Position numbers and translations under genes: made by a program. This document shows positions 1-17,199 of a DNA stretch of 64,000 nt, in pieces (position 1 is the stretch's first letter; the number at the start of each line of letters is the position of its first letter). This stretch comes from Pontederia crassipes (taxonomy: Eukaryota; Streptophyta; Magnoliopsida; Commelinales; Pontederiaceae): contig CM060196.1 in the NCBI GenBank assembly GCA_030549335.1, positions 6,153,501-6,217,500 on the forward strand, written 5' to 3'. Under the pieces are notes generated by a model. It saw only the letters and a program-made list of their open reading frames with translations. It was not told the DNA's origin and did no database searches.

Positions 1-2445
1 GGGTTTCAAATTAGGAAATAACGCATGTCGACTTAAAGTGTCTAATAAAAATAAGTTATAGAACTTTTGTTTACAATTTCTATATAGCCAAGAATTGCTA
101 CTAGTAATTAATTATTAAAAATTGCTCATAAATTATAAAATTTATACCCCATGCTCTTATATGAGTCTAGATTCCAAGGATTTTGGAATAACTTCAAAAT
201 AATGTCTATAATATGTCTTCCATAAAAAAAGTGAGTAGTTGTCATACTGTCCTCGAAAATGATAGGGTTAGGTTGTAAATTATGTCCTTATTTCCGTTGG
301 TCATATAAAAATGTGGAACTATTAGGCGAGGTTGTTGTTCTCGTAGGCTGTCCAAATCAATTGGAGTTAGTCAAAAGTTGATTATATATAAGAAGATATC
401 AAATTTACATTGATTACCTCTCTATCTGATAGATTTTAAAGTAAAATATAAATATGTACTACCATGAGATTTCCTAAGACTTATGTAAAATAGTATAAAT
501 TATGAAATTATGTGTGTCTACTTCATTCCATGTCTACTTTCATTGAGATTTAAAATCACAAGTCAATCAGATGTATGTAGAGAAAGTTATATATGCTCAT
601 CTGTAGGGTGTTATCAATTTTTCTGTTGAAACTCCTACCCAATTTTGTAAATTAGGTATGAAATAAAATATGCTATATAATTGTTTGATAATTTAGGATG
701 AGAAGGATGTATATGTTAGGATTCATTTACAATTGGAATCGCTTAAAAAGAATATGTCCAGTGAAAGTTATAAATGTTTAATTGGACCCTCCCTATTCTG
801 TCAGAAGAAAATTTAGGACAGATCATGTTAGTACTTGTGAAATTTATTGTGCTCAGTTCAACAAGTTATAAATTCTAAAAAAAATTTATAAGTTAAACCT
901 CAAGAAGTATAATGTCAAGAAAAATTGGAATCATTTGATTTTCTTATATATAGTAAGAGTTATGAATTTTCTTTAACCAAGTGTGCAAACTATCATAACA
1001 TTTTTTATGGGTAAAGCAAGAAAATTGAATGCATGAATAATATATAGCATTGATCATTGTTTTATCCAGGTAAGACATGATACTCACATCGTAGTATTAA
1101 TAAGAATATATATTATTGGCATACGACTAGAAGAATAACAAGGAAAAGAAAAGGAAAAATACTTTCATATTGCCATAAGAGGTAAGTTGGTTTCTCCTAC
1201 TTTATGTATTCACCTCTTTGGAATTTGGTGTGACATTGATTATGATATTATTGGATATATGAATTGATTTCGAGAAATGCAATTATGAAAAGTATATCTG
1301 AATGATTGTATGATTGCACATTTGAAAAGCACATGTGATATGATATGAATGGGTTACGAAAAGTACAATCTTGTTCGGTTGAAATGGTATGTGATATGAT
1401 TTATCTTCTGATATTGAGATACAATTGTTATATGATGAATCATGCATCTGCATTGCATTGTATGATTGTTGGAGCTAACAATTGTTATATGATGAATCAT
1501 GTGTCAGCATTGTATTGTATGATTATTGGAGCTAAGTGCTACATCGCTGATCACGATAGGGCTCACTTCTGGAGTCCAATTTATCATTCTGTTTCCCAAT
1601 AATAGGATGAGATGGGATGGAACTAAGTGACACATCGTGAGGGGTCGCAATGAAGATCATCTCTAAAATTCGTAGGGGCCACCTCTAGAGTCCACCTATC
1701 GTTATATGATATGTTCTCCGGAAGGGATGAGGTAGAATTGAGCTAAGTGCCACATCGCTTATCACAATCGGAGCCACCTTTAAAGTGCACCTACCGATCA
1801 CTGACCAGTTGATGATCTGTGCATTCATATGAGAGTGTTGCATTCATATACATATGTTTAAATGATAATGATTACAAATTGTGTGTGATGTTTCTGGATA
1901 GAATGTTGTATATGTAACTTTTAAGTATGTGAAGGTACTTATTTTTCAATTATGGTTATCACATGTATTTTTATGTTTCTCCGAATTAATAAGATGGTAA
2001 CATATAGCTTATGAATTATTAACTTACTGAGCTATTTTTCTCATAATATTATTTTTAATATTTTTCAAACTCATATAGCTCTTTGGGGATCGTGCGAGGT
2101 GATAGTCTTAAAAGGATTCTATAACATCCTTGGTGGTATGATGAGAAGATTTATATCTCTCGTATCTTTCTTTTAAAATGTCGAGAGAACTAGTCGTGTT
2201 AATTACTTATGTCACAATAAGTGTATAAAAACCATTAAAGTCATTTTGTGAAATGTACAACTTATGAAAGTTGATTTGCTTTGAGATGATCATCACATAG
2301 TGTGTAATTTGTTTAATAATATACTTGTATTCTTATGTTATAAAAAATTATATCATATTTTCGCATTCCTTCGTAATTTTATTTGATCGTCCGTAATGAG
2401 TCACGAACTTCGGATTAAACTAAGGTTTAATTCGAGATTGTGACA
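1..2445 (+). repeat. 5' LTR (right-hand 2.4 kb) of a large LARD-like LTR retrotransposon
   Basis: This stretch is repeated at 6835-9035 with high similarity and the same order. It ends in TGTGACA, followed four bases later by a methionine-tRNA-type primer site, so it is the 5' LTR. Its first ~1.1 kb (equivalent to 5709-6834) lies outside the window. It holds a 186-bp segment (about 1048-1233) that the 3' LTR lacks; both ends of that segment carry CATTGAT. Around 1531, 1622 and 1741 there are imperfect repeats of an 'actaagtg.cacatcg' block followed by a 'ccacctctagagtccacctatc'-type block. The only open frame (1345-1602) lies in these repeats and looks non-coding. Confidence 0.85.
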
Positions 2446-2449
2446 GTTA

Positions 2450-2461
2450 TGATATCAGAGC
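2450..2461 (+). other. Primer binding site of the LARD-like element
   Basis: TGATATCAGAGC lies just downstream of the LTR end. It differs by one base from TGGTATCAGAGC, the standard plant PBS complementary to initiator methionine tRNA. This fixes the 5' to 3' direction of the element as plus. Confidence 0.8.
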
Positions 2462-5400
2462 AATATGTCCTTCCCTTAGTCAAAGTTTGCATGGCTATAT
2501 ATAGGATGACATGGTTATTATGCTTATAGTGGGACTATCAGTGTTGAGCTTGGATTGTGTCATGTTGGGAATTATAGTATGTCTATATAAGTACTAATGT
2601 GTGATCTTTCGAAATGTGATTGTGATATATGCCTTTTATCGATTACGACCCTATGCAACTCTATACTATGATTCCTATACGTAAATTTGCCATGTCATTT
2701 TTTAAAATAAAAATAAAAAGATTACCATTGAGTGCTATTTTGTGATTCCTTGTATTCACATATAGTATAGTAATGATGAATAGTTAGAAATGCAACAAGT
2801 ACTTGATTATTGTTATAATTGTTTTGTATTCATATAAATTTCATATGATTTTGGGTATTGATTAATAGTGTGGCATGTATGTTCATATTAACATCGGAAG
2901 ATAGTTACCTTTTTGTTTCCAAATGATCCATCATTTTATTTCGTGAGATATAGAGACGTAGGTATGTGTTCTCTAATCTATTACATATGTATCAATAAGA
3001 TACTTTGAAAAGGATGTCATAGCTTCTTGGATTATTTGAGGAAGGGAAATATTTATTTTCAAACCATGTTCCTATGTTTAAAAAGTTCTAAAATCCATTT
3101 TATATAAGTGGATTGACCTACTTTTGATAGAGGAATTCTTTATTGGCCTTATTCATAGAAATATTCCTACTTTTAATACTCCTCATCGTTCACACAAAAA
3201 GAATTGTGTGAATCTTTGTATGAGGATTCTATTTGATCACATTATGAGCTTCTGTGTTATTCATCAAGAATAAAGATGAATCCCCAAGTTTGATGGTAGG
3301 CATTTGAATCAAGTAACCACAAAGGATACCTTGCATAAAATAAGTTATTTGTCTGGTTAACAACAATATACCCTTGTATTTCCGAAGCTTGACTTAAGAT
3401 TTGAATACATTGATAAAAAAGGAAGTTGTACACTTTAAAGAGTACACTTGCAACATGACATATTCATTATGAGTTCTTGGTAATACCATTGTATTATGGA
3501 TCGAATCAAGTTTGAAAATCATTCTTTGATTGAATTGTAATTAATTTTATTGATGTCACCGTAATTCGTTCATAGAGTCATGCAAGCTTGGAATCCTATT
3601 TTGCAAAACTCCTATAGAACAAAGGTGGGTGTCAAAATTAGGGTGCATTTTGGCCTAACCATATAATAATGGGTCATGATGATCATGAGCAAGATAAATC
3701 ATGCATACATAAAATCATTTGAGATATTTGAGTGATTCAGATCAAATAGCTATCATTTAGCCCCAAATGGATCTGATGTGTTTTTGATACATATTTAAGG
3801 AAATCTGAATCAAATCATTTATATATGATCGAGTGTGTCCAAACCTATCAATTTGAACGAAATATATCGTGTAAAAAAATAATAACTAGTTCATATCTTA
3901 GATCACAAGAGACCCAAATAAAGTAAGAAAAGTTTGTACCATAAAATGTCAAGTCACAAAATCTTTAGTGTTATAAGGCATTATGTTTTAGGGAAAATAT
4001 TTTGACAATGTGACAAGGGGATATCTATAATCCATAAAAATGAAGCAGAATATTCATATGCATGAGTCAAATAGTAAGTTTATTTTACATAATTGACATT
4101 CTAATATAAAAAGAAAAGCAAAACAATTTGAATTTGAACACCCTATATCTTGGTAGTTTCCAAGTAATTTTAATCATTCAAAATTTTACCTCCATACGTA
4201 TAGACTTTAGAATCTATATTCTACAAGGTCAAAATGCATTCCAATGAGATTTACAGATATGAAGATAGGAAGGTAGATGAAGGCAAAGCTACGATGTTTT
4301 GAATAAATTGAAAAATTAATTTTTGAAATGTATTAAATAATATGAGTAAAAGTTCAGTAGGTCCCTTAAGAAAATTTTATAAATATTTAAATACTTGTTT
4401 AATACAAATCTGAATTCATTTGAGTTAGATATATGTATAGAATATTACTAGTTGATATCATCAAGTTTGAAAACATTAAAAGGATAAGGTAAAGTGTGAT
4501 ACTAAATCATTTGATGATCATTAGATTAACATTATATAAGATGAATCATTATTGATACTTTTGAAGTTATTAGGAATTCTTGAATTGATAATATTGATAT
4601 TAGGAGTATTGTCGACTCTGACTCATCATTGTCGATCATCACTCATCATAATAGATTTTGAAATCGTTGATGATTCTTAATTGTTCATTATTAACCGCAA
4701 TTCAATTTTTTTGTATCGATTTTTAGCTTCCCTTTGTTTATCGCATCTCACATTGTCTGAGTTATTAAATTGTCATACATCATTACCAATTTTGAAACCA
4801 TCAATGATCTTTGAATATTCGTTATTGATTCGAAGTTATCATATTTGATCATCAATTTATAGTTGATTCTTAGTTTGTATTTGCTTGTCCCATCTCATTT
4901 ATCATAATTGTTTGAATCATCATTGCCCTTCTTCTATGGATGATAAATGATTTGTCATTGCTGATTTTAGTATATCAATCGATCTTAAAAGTTTAAAGAG
5001 TGGATTAGAAAGCTTTTCGAAAGATGTATTGGAGTGAAGCCTTCTCTAATCATCATTTGAGAGATTGAGTGAAAGAGTTCGCTATCATATAATGTTGTTT
5101 GAGAATTTAGCGAAAGAATGGTTGAAAGGGGACACCTTTCCAATCTTCAATTGCGAACTTGAACCAACATTCTGTTGCAACCAATAAGAGAGGAAAAGAC
5201 ATCCCCAAGTTTTATCAATGTTCACACCCATTCAAAATTATCATTTATAACTAGTGACTAAATAATAATCAATTATTGTGCATCTTGGTTAAGATTCCAA
5301 CCTCTTTAAGAGATCACAACTTAGGCACATATACATGTTGGAATTCTAGCTGTTATCCATAATGTACATAAGTTCAATTGTAATTGTGGAAAATTTATTA

Positions 5401-5696
5401 TTACACTTAATTCTTCAAAAATCTACAATTATCTAGTTTGTCTTTTCTATCGTGAGAAAAGTTAGAATAAGGATAGGTTGGTCGCCACAATGAAAGGTAG
5501 AAGACGCCATATACGAATAAAAGAATTCATATCTCTAATCAAATAGAACAAGTCATCTAATCCAACGAAATTATTATCATAAGTTTTTGTGTTAGTATTA
5601 TGATATTAAGTAACCGAGGAAATTCAATAAAAATATGTGAATCCATATTTCTTTGAATAATGAGATACGTTAAATTTCGAGGACGGAATTTATTTT

Positions 5697-5708
5697 AAGG
5701 GGGTAGAA
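5697..5708 (+). other. Polypurine tract of the LARD-like element
   Basis: The tract AAGGGGGTAGAA sits directly before the TG that opens the 3' LTR. It primes plus-strand synthesis in LTR retrotransposons and sets the LTR start at 5709. Confidence 0.65.
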
Positions 5709-8700
5709 TGTAATATCTCAATATTTATCAATCTGCTAATTAACTTAAATATATAATTATTTAAGTTAATTAGTCTCTTTGATAAAATTAAGTGTATCTT
5801 AATTATAAGTAAATAACATAGGAAACACTCGACTTATTAATTGCTATTACACTATGTTCTTGCTATTATATAAGGACACATTATTTACAAACAATGTTCT
5901 AATTAATTGCTAAATAGGTGACTAAATTGATTAATTAGTTATACAATATACTCATTATTATATAATGACATGACTTGTACGTGTATAATATTGAAATTGT
6001 TGATCACCATTCCCCAACCACCTATAACATTACCATATGTTAATACTAACAACAATAGAAATATTTTATCTAATCATTTTAAATTAAATTGTCATAATGA
6101 TTTCTTCTAAATGTATTAGCTATTTGAGTTGCTGATACTCGGATATTACCTTTAATTTTTATATTATCAGGTGTGATTACTTAAATCAATATAGTTAATT
6201 ACCTAAAATCAATTTATAAAACTGACCAAGCAACAACAATTGATTTGTCTAAAAACCTCAGGAGGAAGACAACTCATTTCTTTCCAATGTGTCCGGCTAG
6301 CAAAAAAAAAGGAATAAACACTCAGGTAGTATGATAACTCATCTCAACTAATATAAATTAAATAGGTGGCTGCCACATCACTCTAACCATGCAAAAACAA
6401 ATATATAAAAACCTTACTTGAGTGCTGAAGTGGAGGAGAATATGTTTGCCGACTTACCTTGCATGACTCAAGGGAAAAATAAAAAGGAAGTTTTTACTTC
6501 CTTGTGGTCGGCCAGAAGAAGAAGAAAAAAAAAGAAGAAAGAAAGAAAAAAGAACCGTGACCTAGGAGTTATTATTGGCCGATTTGAAGAGAGGGTGTAG
6601 GATGAAAGGAAGGTTGTCTTCTTTCCTTTTTGCTGCCGATTTGAAGATAAAGAGATTGCTGCCGATTTGAAGAGAAAGAGGAAGGGATTGAAAGGCACCT
6701 TTGATTTCTTTCTTTGCTGGCCGTAGGAAGAAGGGAGTACTAGAAGAAAAGCAAAATTAATAAAGTAAGTGGATTATTCTTAATTTCTAATTCCTTAATC
6801 AATTGAAATATTCTATTTAATTATGTAATTGTTGGAGTTTCAAATTAGGAAATAGCGCATGTCAACTTAAAGTGTCTAATGAAAATAAGTTATAGAACTT
6901 TTGTTTACAATTTCTATATAGCCGAGAATGGCTACTAGTAATTAATTATTAAAAATTGCTCATAAATTATAAAATTTATACCCCATGCTCTTATATGAGT
7001 CTAGATTCTAGGGAATTTGGAATAACTTCAAAATAATGTCTATAGTATGTTATCCATAAAAAAGTGAGTAGTTGGCATGCTGTCCTTGAAAATAATAGGG
7101 TTTGGTTGTAAATTATGCCCTTATTTCCATTGGTCGTACAAAAATGTGGAACTATTAGGCGAGGTTGTTGTTCTCGTGGGCTGCCCAAATCAATTGGAGT
7201 TAGTCAAAAGTTGATTATATATAAGAAGATATCAAATTTACATTGATTACCTCTCTATCCGATAGATTTTAAATTAAAATCTAAATATGTAACACCATGA
7301 TATTTCCTAAGACTTACATAAAATAGTATACATTATGAAATTAAGTGTGTCTACTGCATTCCATGTCTACTTTCATCAGATTTAAAATCAAGTCAATTAG
7401 ATGTATAGAGAAAGTTATATATGCTCATATGTAGGGTGTTATCAATTTGTCTACTGAATCTCCTACCCGATTTTGTAAATTAGGTATGAAATAAAATACG
7501 CTATATAATTGTTTGATAATTTAGGGTGAGAAGGATGTATATGTTAGGATCCATTTACAATTGTAATCACTTAAAAAGAATATGCCCCATGGAAGTTATA
7601 AATGTTTAGCCGGACCCTCCCTATTCTGTCAGAAGAAAATTTAGGGTAGATCATTTTAGTACATGTGAAATTTATTGTGCTCAGTTCAACAAGTTATAAA
7701 TTCTAGAAATATTTATGAGTTACACCTCAAGAAATCTAATGTCAAGAAAAATTGGAATCATTTGATTTTCTTATATATAGTAAGAGTTATGAATTTTCTT
7801 TAAGCATGTGTGCAAACCATCATAACACACTTTTGATGGGTAAAACAAGAAAATTCAATGCATGAATAATATATAGCATTGGTTATGATATTATTGAATA
7901 TGTTTTGGATATGTTATCAATTGATTTCGAGAATTGCAATTATGAAAAGTATGTCTGAATGATTGTATGATTGCACATTTGAAAAACATATGTGATATGA
8001 TATGAATGGATTACGAGAAGTGCAATCTTATTCAGTTTAAAATGATATGTGATATGATTCATCTTCTGATATGAGATACAATTGTTATATGATGAATCAT
8101 GTATCTGCATTGCATTGTATAATTGTTGGAGCTAAGTGCTACATTACTGATCACGATGAGGGCCACCTCTAGAGTCCAATCCGTCATTCTGTTCTCTAAT
8201 AATGGGATGAGATATGCTGGAGCTAAGTACCATGCAGAGGTAAGTGCCACATCATGAAGGGCCGCGATGGGGTTCACCTCTAAAATTCATAGGCGCCACT
8301 TCTAAAGTCCACCTATCGCCATATGATATGTTCCTGAAAGGGATGTAGAATGGAGATAAGTGATACATAGCTGATCGCGATAGGAGACACCTCTAGAGTT
8401 CACCTATCGATCATTCGTTAGTTGGTGATCCGTGCATTCATATGAAAGTGTTGCATTCACATACATATATTTAAATGATAATGATTGCAAATTGTATGTG
8501 ATGTTTTTGAATAGAATGTTGTATATGTAACTTTTGAGTATGTGAAGGTAATGTATTTTTATGTTTCTCCGAATTAATAAGATGGTAACACATAACTTAT
8601 AAGTTATTAACTTACTGAGCTATTTTTCTCATAATATTATTTTTAATATTTTTTCAAACTCATATAGCTCTTTAGGAATTGTGCAAGGTGATAGCCTTAA

Positions 8701-9035
8701 AAGGATTCTATAACATTCTTGGTGGTATGATGAGAAGATTTATATCTCTCGTATTTTTCTTTTAAGATGTCGGGAGAGCTAGTCGTGTTTATTACTTATG
8801 TCACAATAAGTATATAAAAAAATTAAAATCATTTTGTGAAATGTACAACTTAAAGAAAGTTGGTTTGCTTTGAGATGATCGTCACATAGTGGGTAATTTG
8901 TTTAATAATATACTTTTATTCTTATGTTATAAAAAAATTACATCACGTTTTCACATTTCTTCATAATTTTATTTGATCATCCGTAATGAATCACAAACTT
9001 CATATTAAACTAAGGTTTAATTCTGAATTGTGACA
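5709..9035 (+). repeat. 3' LTR of the LARD-like element (3.3 kb)
   Basis: Begins TGTAATATCTC after the purine tract and ends TGTGACA. From 6835 onward it matches the 5' LTR at window position 1 onward. It has a 186-bp internal deletion at about 7880 relative to the 5' LTR. A GA-rich tract at 6516-6556 produces artefactual open frames in both strands. The target-site duplication cannot be checked because the left end is outside the window. Confidence 0.85.
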
Positions 9036-9312
9036 CTAGTAGTATCTGAGTGTGAGATTGAATCGCATTAAGGTGGGGCATGATCACGAATCTCTATAAT
9101 ATATTGTTCATGTCCGTGAAAATTGAAAATATAGTGTGTGTAATGTGATTGACATCCTGGTTAATGCAAGAAAGGGGGATGCAAAGCTCCAAAAAATCGC
9201 TGACTTTTTTTTATTCATCTGGTTCAAGTGGCAGCCTCTTAAATCATCACACAATTTTGATTGTTTTCTATACAATATTTTTAAATAATTTTGTTCATTA
9301 TTGTTGGACCTG

Positions 9313-9348
<36 letters not shown>

Positions 9349-11089
9349 TTGTTATACGGAGAACACTTGTTGTAACGACCCAAAAGAAAAGGATGACATA
9401 AGAAACAGGTGGAAAAAAAAGTAGGGAAAAGGTTTTTGTCCAATCTTCAAGAGGTATAAGAGTTCATAACAATTGGTTTGAACCATATAGAAAAAAAACA
9501 TGATTGAACATAATCATCCATGATATGATTCTCCTATTTCCCCTTTAGTTCTTATTAATCGTACATGTTCCTTAAAAATTTGACTTCGAAAGTGCCATAT
9601 TTTTTTAATTACTTAGTAAACTTTGGCAATGTCCAACCAAATTTGACTCACATCGACTTCCAAACTAAATCCTAAGAATTTGGTCTAAATCGGGCTCCCA
9701 GTGTCAAGTGATTCTTAAATAGGAAAGCATTGAATTTGGCTTGGATTGACTCTATATACAATCCACATTCGATTACAAACAATGAACTTATGATAAATTT
9801 CAATAAATATCCTGCCACTTTATCCTCTTTTAGTGTCAAATGAGATGTTACACTTGGTCGTTCAAATTATACCTCAATTTCGGTACAACGAGAAGGAGTT
9901 TACTATGGTTAGTGCAGTGAGATTTGTGAAACTAATCATGTCTTTGCGCCTATCATCATTGAATCTATTTCTTTAACAGTTGAAGGAGGATCACATTATG
10001 AAATAACATTTGAGGACACGATGGTTCAACTCGCATCACAAATGGAACTAACCTGAATTATGAGGTTTTGAAAAGTGTTTTCACATTTTTGCGTCTAATT
10101 ATTATATCGATAAATATTTATTTGTACCTTTTGTTAAATTATATTTCACACTTCAAAATTCTTGATCATTGGTTTATTGATCCAAGATTATTTGAGTATA
10201 ATTTCATATCCTTGTCTTATGATCTCCTAATAAACCTATTATACTATGATATTGTCCTTTAACATGAACTTGATGACCCAATTGGGTCAGGATGAGTAAG
10301 GATTGAAAAATTTTAATTTGAGTCTATTTGATCCAATTCAAAGGTTCAAAATTTTTTAATCTTTTATTTTCTTCCTTCTTATTTAAATTTAATTTATATA
10401 TTTTTAAAATTAAATAAATATTTAAATATGGTAAATAATATTTAAACATTTGAAAAATAATTTTATGCATTAAGATAAATATTAAATAATATTTTTATAA
10501 TAAATAACAAAAAATAAAAAGAAAATAATAAAAATAATGATCATGTACCCTACTCGACCCAAAAGTTCTCCATTATGAGAATGCATGATCCATATAGATG
10601 GATTATAACATTATTATTTATTATTATGATATGAAGTACCTTAAATTTTCAATTATCCATGAATCAGATTATAAGTTAACAAAACTAAAAGTTGAAAAAA
10701 AAATGTAAAATAAAGAATTTTTTCCATTATATGTTGACTATAGTCAACCATGGCATTATTCCACTCAAGCCATCATCATTACAAGAAATTGATCTAATGA
10801 TGATGGCATGTAAAGAATCTCTTCTCATTTTCATTTTAGGTCTATTGATGATGTTTTCATATTTTCGTTTTATTTATTGTCAACTGCCTTATGTAGTAAA
10901 TGTTTAATCCAAAGTATATTTTCAACGTTATTGGAGAACGTATTATTTTAGATCTAAACATTCAAATCCGAATGAGTTCCTAATTTATGGAGACAAACGA
11001 TCCAATTGTGATCAAACATTTTATAAAAAAGGACAATGTATTTTCTAAGGAAAATATACATTACGTGTTGATACGTTGGGAATCATCAT
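9036..11089. other. AT-rich intergenic DNA with a CT microsatellite
   Basis: No gene or full transposon recognised. A (CT)n run interrupted once by TT lies at 9312-9349 and makes a low-complexity open frame on each strand. The rest is AT-rich with scattered short frames. A short frame near 9905-10055 has no recognisable domain. Confidence 0.5.
9312..9349. repeat. (CT)n microsatellite
   Basis: About 38 bases of CT dinucleotides with one TT interruption. Confidence 0.95.
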
Positions 11090-13650
11090 ACAAAAGTGAT
11101 TGCCAAGCATAGCAAGCCGAAAAATGGGCAGCCGAGTTTGCCATTCGATTGACATAATTGCAACAAAAGTGATAAAAGGGATAAATCTCCAAATGTCTTC
11201 AACTATAGCTCCAATTTTTCAATGTATATGTTGTTGTTGGTTGACCATTGAAATCAAGACAGTCGAATCTGATTTTGCTTGGACATTATGCAGCCCTCTA
11301 GCGATATATCTACATAGACATTCAAGCAGCCCTTTGGCCTTGACTTCCAACGTCAAAAGCATCGAAGAAAATGAGCCCCTACAAAGACAAAGTTTGCACT
11401 AGTAGACCTAATACATATCTTGCACCCTCCGCATTGCCATCACTCACAAAGGAGCCATCTAAGTTCATCTGGAACCAATGGCGACACGGGGGCTCCCAAA
11501 GGACCAAAGGTTGATCCAGATGGGGAATCCCGTCAGGATTGTGGAGAGATTGTATTTAATGATAGCTATCCATAAACCCTCTCCCAAATAATAGACACGG
11601 TTGTTTGGGAAGATCGAAAAAAAGTATTATTTCTAGCACGCCAGATTCTCCAAAGACACAAAGAAAAAAAGTATTAATAGTTTAGGCCGAGAGAAGGAGT
11701 CCAAAAAATCACCCTCCAAGATCCAATCACCATTTGACCAAGAATGCATATAAGAGAAAGTAAAGCTAGACTTTATCTGTAGCATATTTCATACTTGAGC
11801 AGCAAAAGGGCATGCAAGGAAAAGATACTAATTGGTTTCCAGTGAGGCATTGCAAAGTGAATAGGCGAGATTGATAGAAGAATTGGATCTCTTAAGCATA
11901 TCACAAGTTGGCAAATGATGATGAGTAAGTTTCCATAGGAATATGTGTATCTTTGGGGGAACTTTGATGCGACCTTCCATTCAGGCCATCCAATAGTTTG
12001 CATCGGATGAGGGGGTTTGCTAATGAAATCATAAACTGATTTAGCTATGCGGATTCCCGAAGAATCAAGTGCCCAAATTCACGAATCATCATAAGGGTTT
12101 GCAAGAATATGAGAAGTTAAACAAGGAGCAAAGTACAAAGACAAAAGAGGAACATTCCAATTGGCATTTAAAATAAAGTAAAAAACTTTAAGAGAGACTA
12201 AACAATTATCAACATTGAAAAAAGTAGGCATAAAGAATAATGGAACATTAAAAATCCAAGGTCCATAAAGTCATCAACATTTCATCCATTGCCAATAAGT
12301 TTTCTAAATCCTAGTTTAATGTTGTTTAAAGTCTGCAGATGTAGTCTCCAACTTCATATTGCCATGATTTATATGTGTTAATTAGGGATGAGGAGACCCA
12401 TACTAACTAATAACAATGTTCACGAAAGGTATAGATAACACTCTCTTAGCTAGTAAGGCATCCCTTACATAGTGCATGTTCTTGATTCCAAGACCCCCAA
12501 CATAGTTTGACAATTGACCTGCTTGTCAATTAACCAAATGCATCCCTTTCCTCTCCCATTAGATGCCCAAAGAAACTCCGTGAAAGCTTCTCTAAATATT
12601 GAATAAAGCTAGAAGATAGATATATTGAGCTGAGAGAGTAGTTGGGAATAGTGTTAAGAGTTGATTTAATTAGAATTATTCTTTCAGCTTGAATTAAAGT
12701 TTTCATTTTCCACCTTGTCATCTTTCTTGCAGAAATATGGTCCACGTGTGAGTTGTTTAACGATTTATAGGAAATAGGAGCCCCAAGATATAGAAAAGGA
12801 AAAGAACCAATATTAATTTCCAAGATACATTTCAAACTTGATTTCTTCGTAGACTTGAATTTTGGGGGAATATAAAAAAAAGTTTTGTTGAGATTTATCT
12901 TTTGGTTTGTGAGTGCCTGGTACCTACTAAGGATATCCCTTAGCCTCTTACAATTAAGTTCAGTAGCTTCAATACAAATAAGTAGATCATTAATGTAGGC
13001 TAAGTAGACGATGGGTCTCCCTGCCAAATATCCTTATGACTTTCAAAATAAGACGAAAAACATCCATTAAGAGCACATGTAAAATTAGGAGATTGAATAC
13101 GACATTTAATCCAAAAAAATAATTTTTTTCAAGAATTGCATAAACGCTAGCACTTTTATTATGGCATTTCAAGAGACCCTATAAAAAAATCTTTACCCTA
13201 TCAAAAATCTTTTCCATTTCTACTTTTAACATAAGATATTTCTTTCTACCTTTCTTTATGGAGCGAGAAATTTATTAAGCTAAAAGATATTGTCCTGAAT
13301 TATTCTATTTGCAACAAATATTGATTGTGAATTATCTATGAGCTCAGGCAAAGCAGGTTTTAGCCTATTAGTTAGGATCTTTGCAATAGATACCACTGTA
13401 CAAAGATATAAGCTTATAATTAGAAATGAGCCTAGGGCTTCACTTTTTAAGAATAATGTAATTGCAGTATTAGCCGATCCTTGAGGCAAGACATTTTTTG
13501 TATCCCAATAATTTCTATAAAACTCGCATGTGAAACCATCTATCAAAGAGTTATAATGAGAGTTGTTCAAACAAAAATGCCACTTTTTATCGGTGAATTT
13601 AGAATGAAAAATTTTTTATTCTCTCACTTTTACATAATTATTTCTTTCAT
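11090..13650 (-). pseudogene. 5'-truncated LINE (L1-type) ORF2 relic with RNase H tail
   Basis: Read on the minus strand, the order is that of a plant LINE ORF2 C-terminal half. Reverse transcriptase blocks lie at 13280-13570 (DGFTCEFY, then a NRLKPALPELI block and an IIQDNIF block) and at 12530-13027. The catalytic YADD box there has become AYIND, followed by the FLYLGAPIS box. A GGLGIKNM block lies near 12480, a zf-RVT region at 11770-12000, and a degraded RNase H-like domain near 11100-11460. Frames shift repeatedly and stops are common, so it is dead. The 5' half (endonuclease) is missing, as is usual for LINE insertions. No clear poly-A tail or target duplication was found. Confidence 0.8.

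Positions 13651-17199
<3,549 letters not shown>

Larger units (their letters stand above)
2446..5708 (+). mobile_element. Non-coding internal domain of LARD-like Ty3/gypsy derivative
   Basis: 3.26 kb between the two LTRs. I see no open frame resembling gag, protease, reverse transcriptase, RNase H or integrase on either strand, so the element depended on another for movement. The 3' end (about 5671-5708) reads 'aatttcgaggacggaatt', then a short purine tract and the LTR start. The same 'cgaggacgaa' block ends the chromovirus integrase region at about 61818 in this window, so the element probably descends from a Tekay/Del-like chromovirus that lost its coding region. Very long LTRs also fit that lineage (inference). 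Confidence 0.7.

Noticed and set aside
2446-5708. Possible gene or captured host gene inside the LARD interior
   Set aside because: No frame above about 60 codons and no recognisable domain or splice pattern.
6418-6698. Lys/Arg-rich and Phe/Leu-rich frames in the LARD 3' LTR
   Set aside because: They come from a GA-rich tract in a non-coding LTR.
9108-9443. Open frames on both strands with Leu-Ser or Glu-Arg repeats
   Set aside because: They are translations of the CT microsatellite.
9905-10055. Possible exon encoding a short EGGSHYEITFEDTM-type peptide
   Set aside because: No homology recognised, no matching neighbouring exons and no convincing splice signals.
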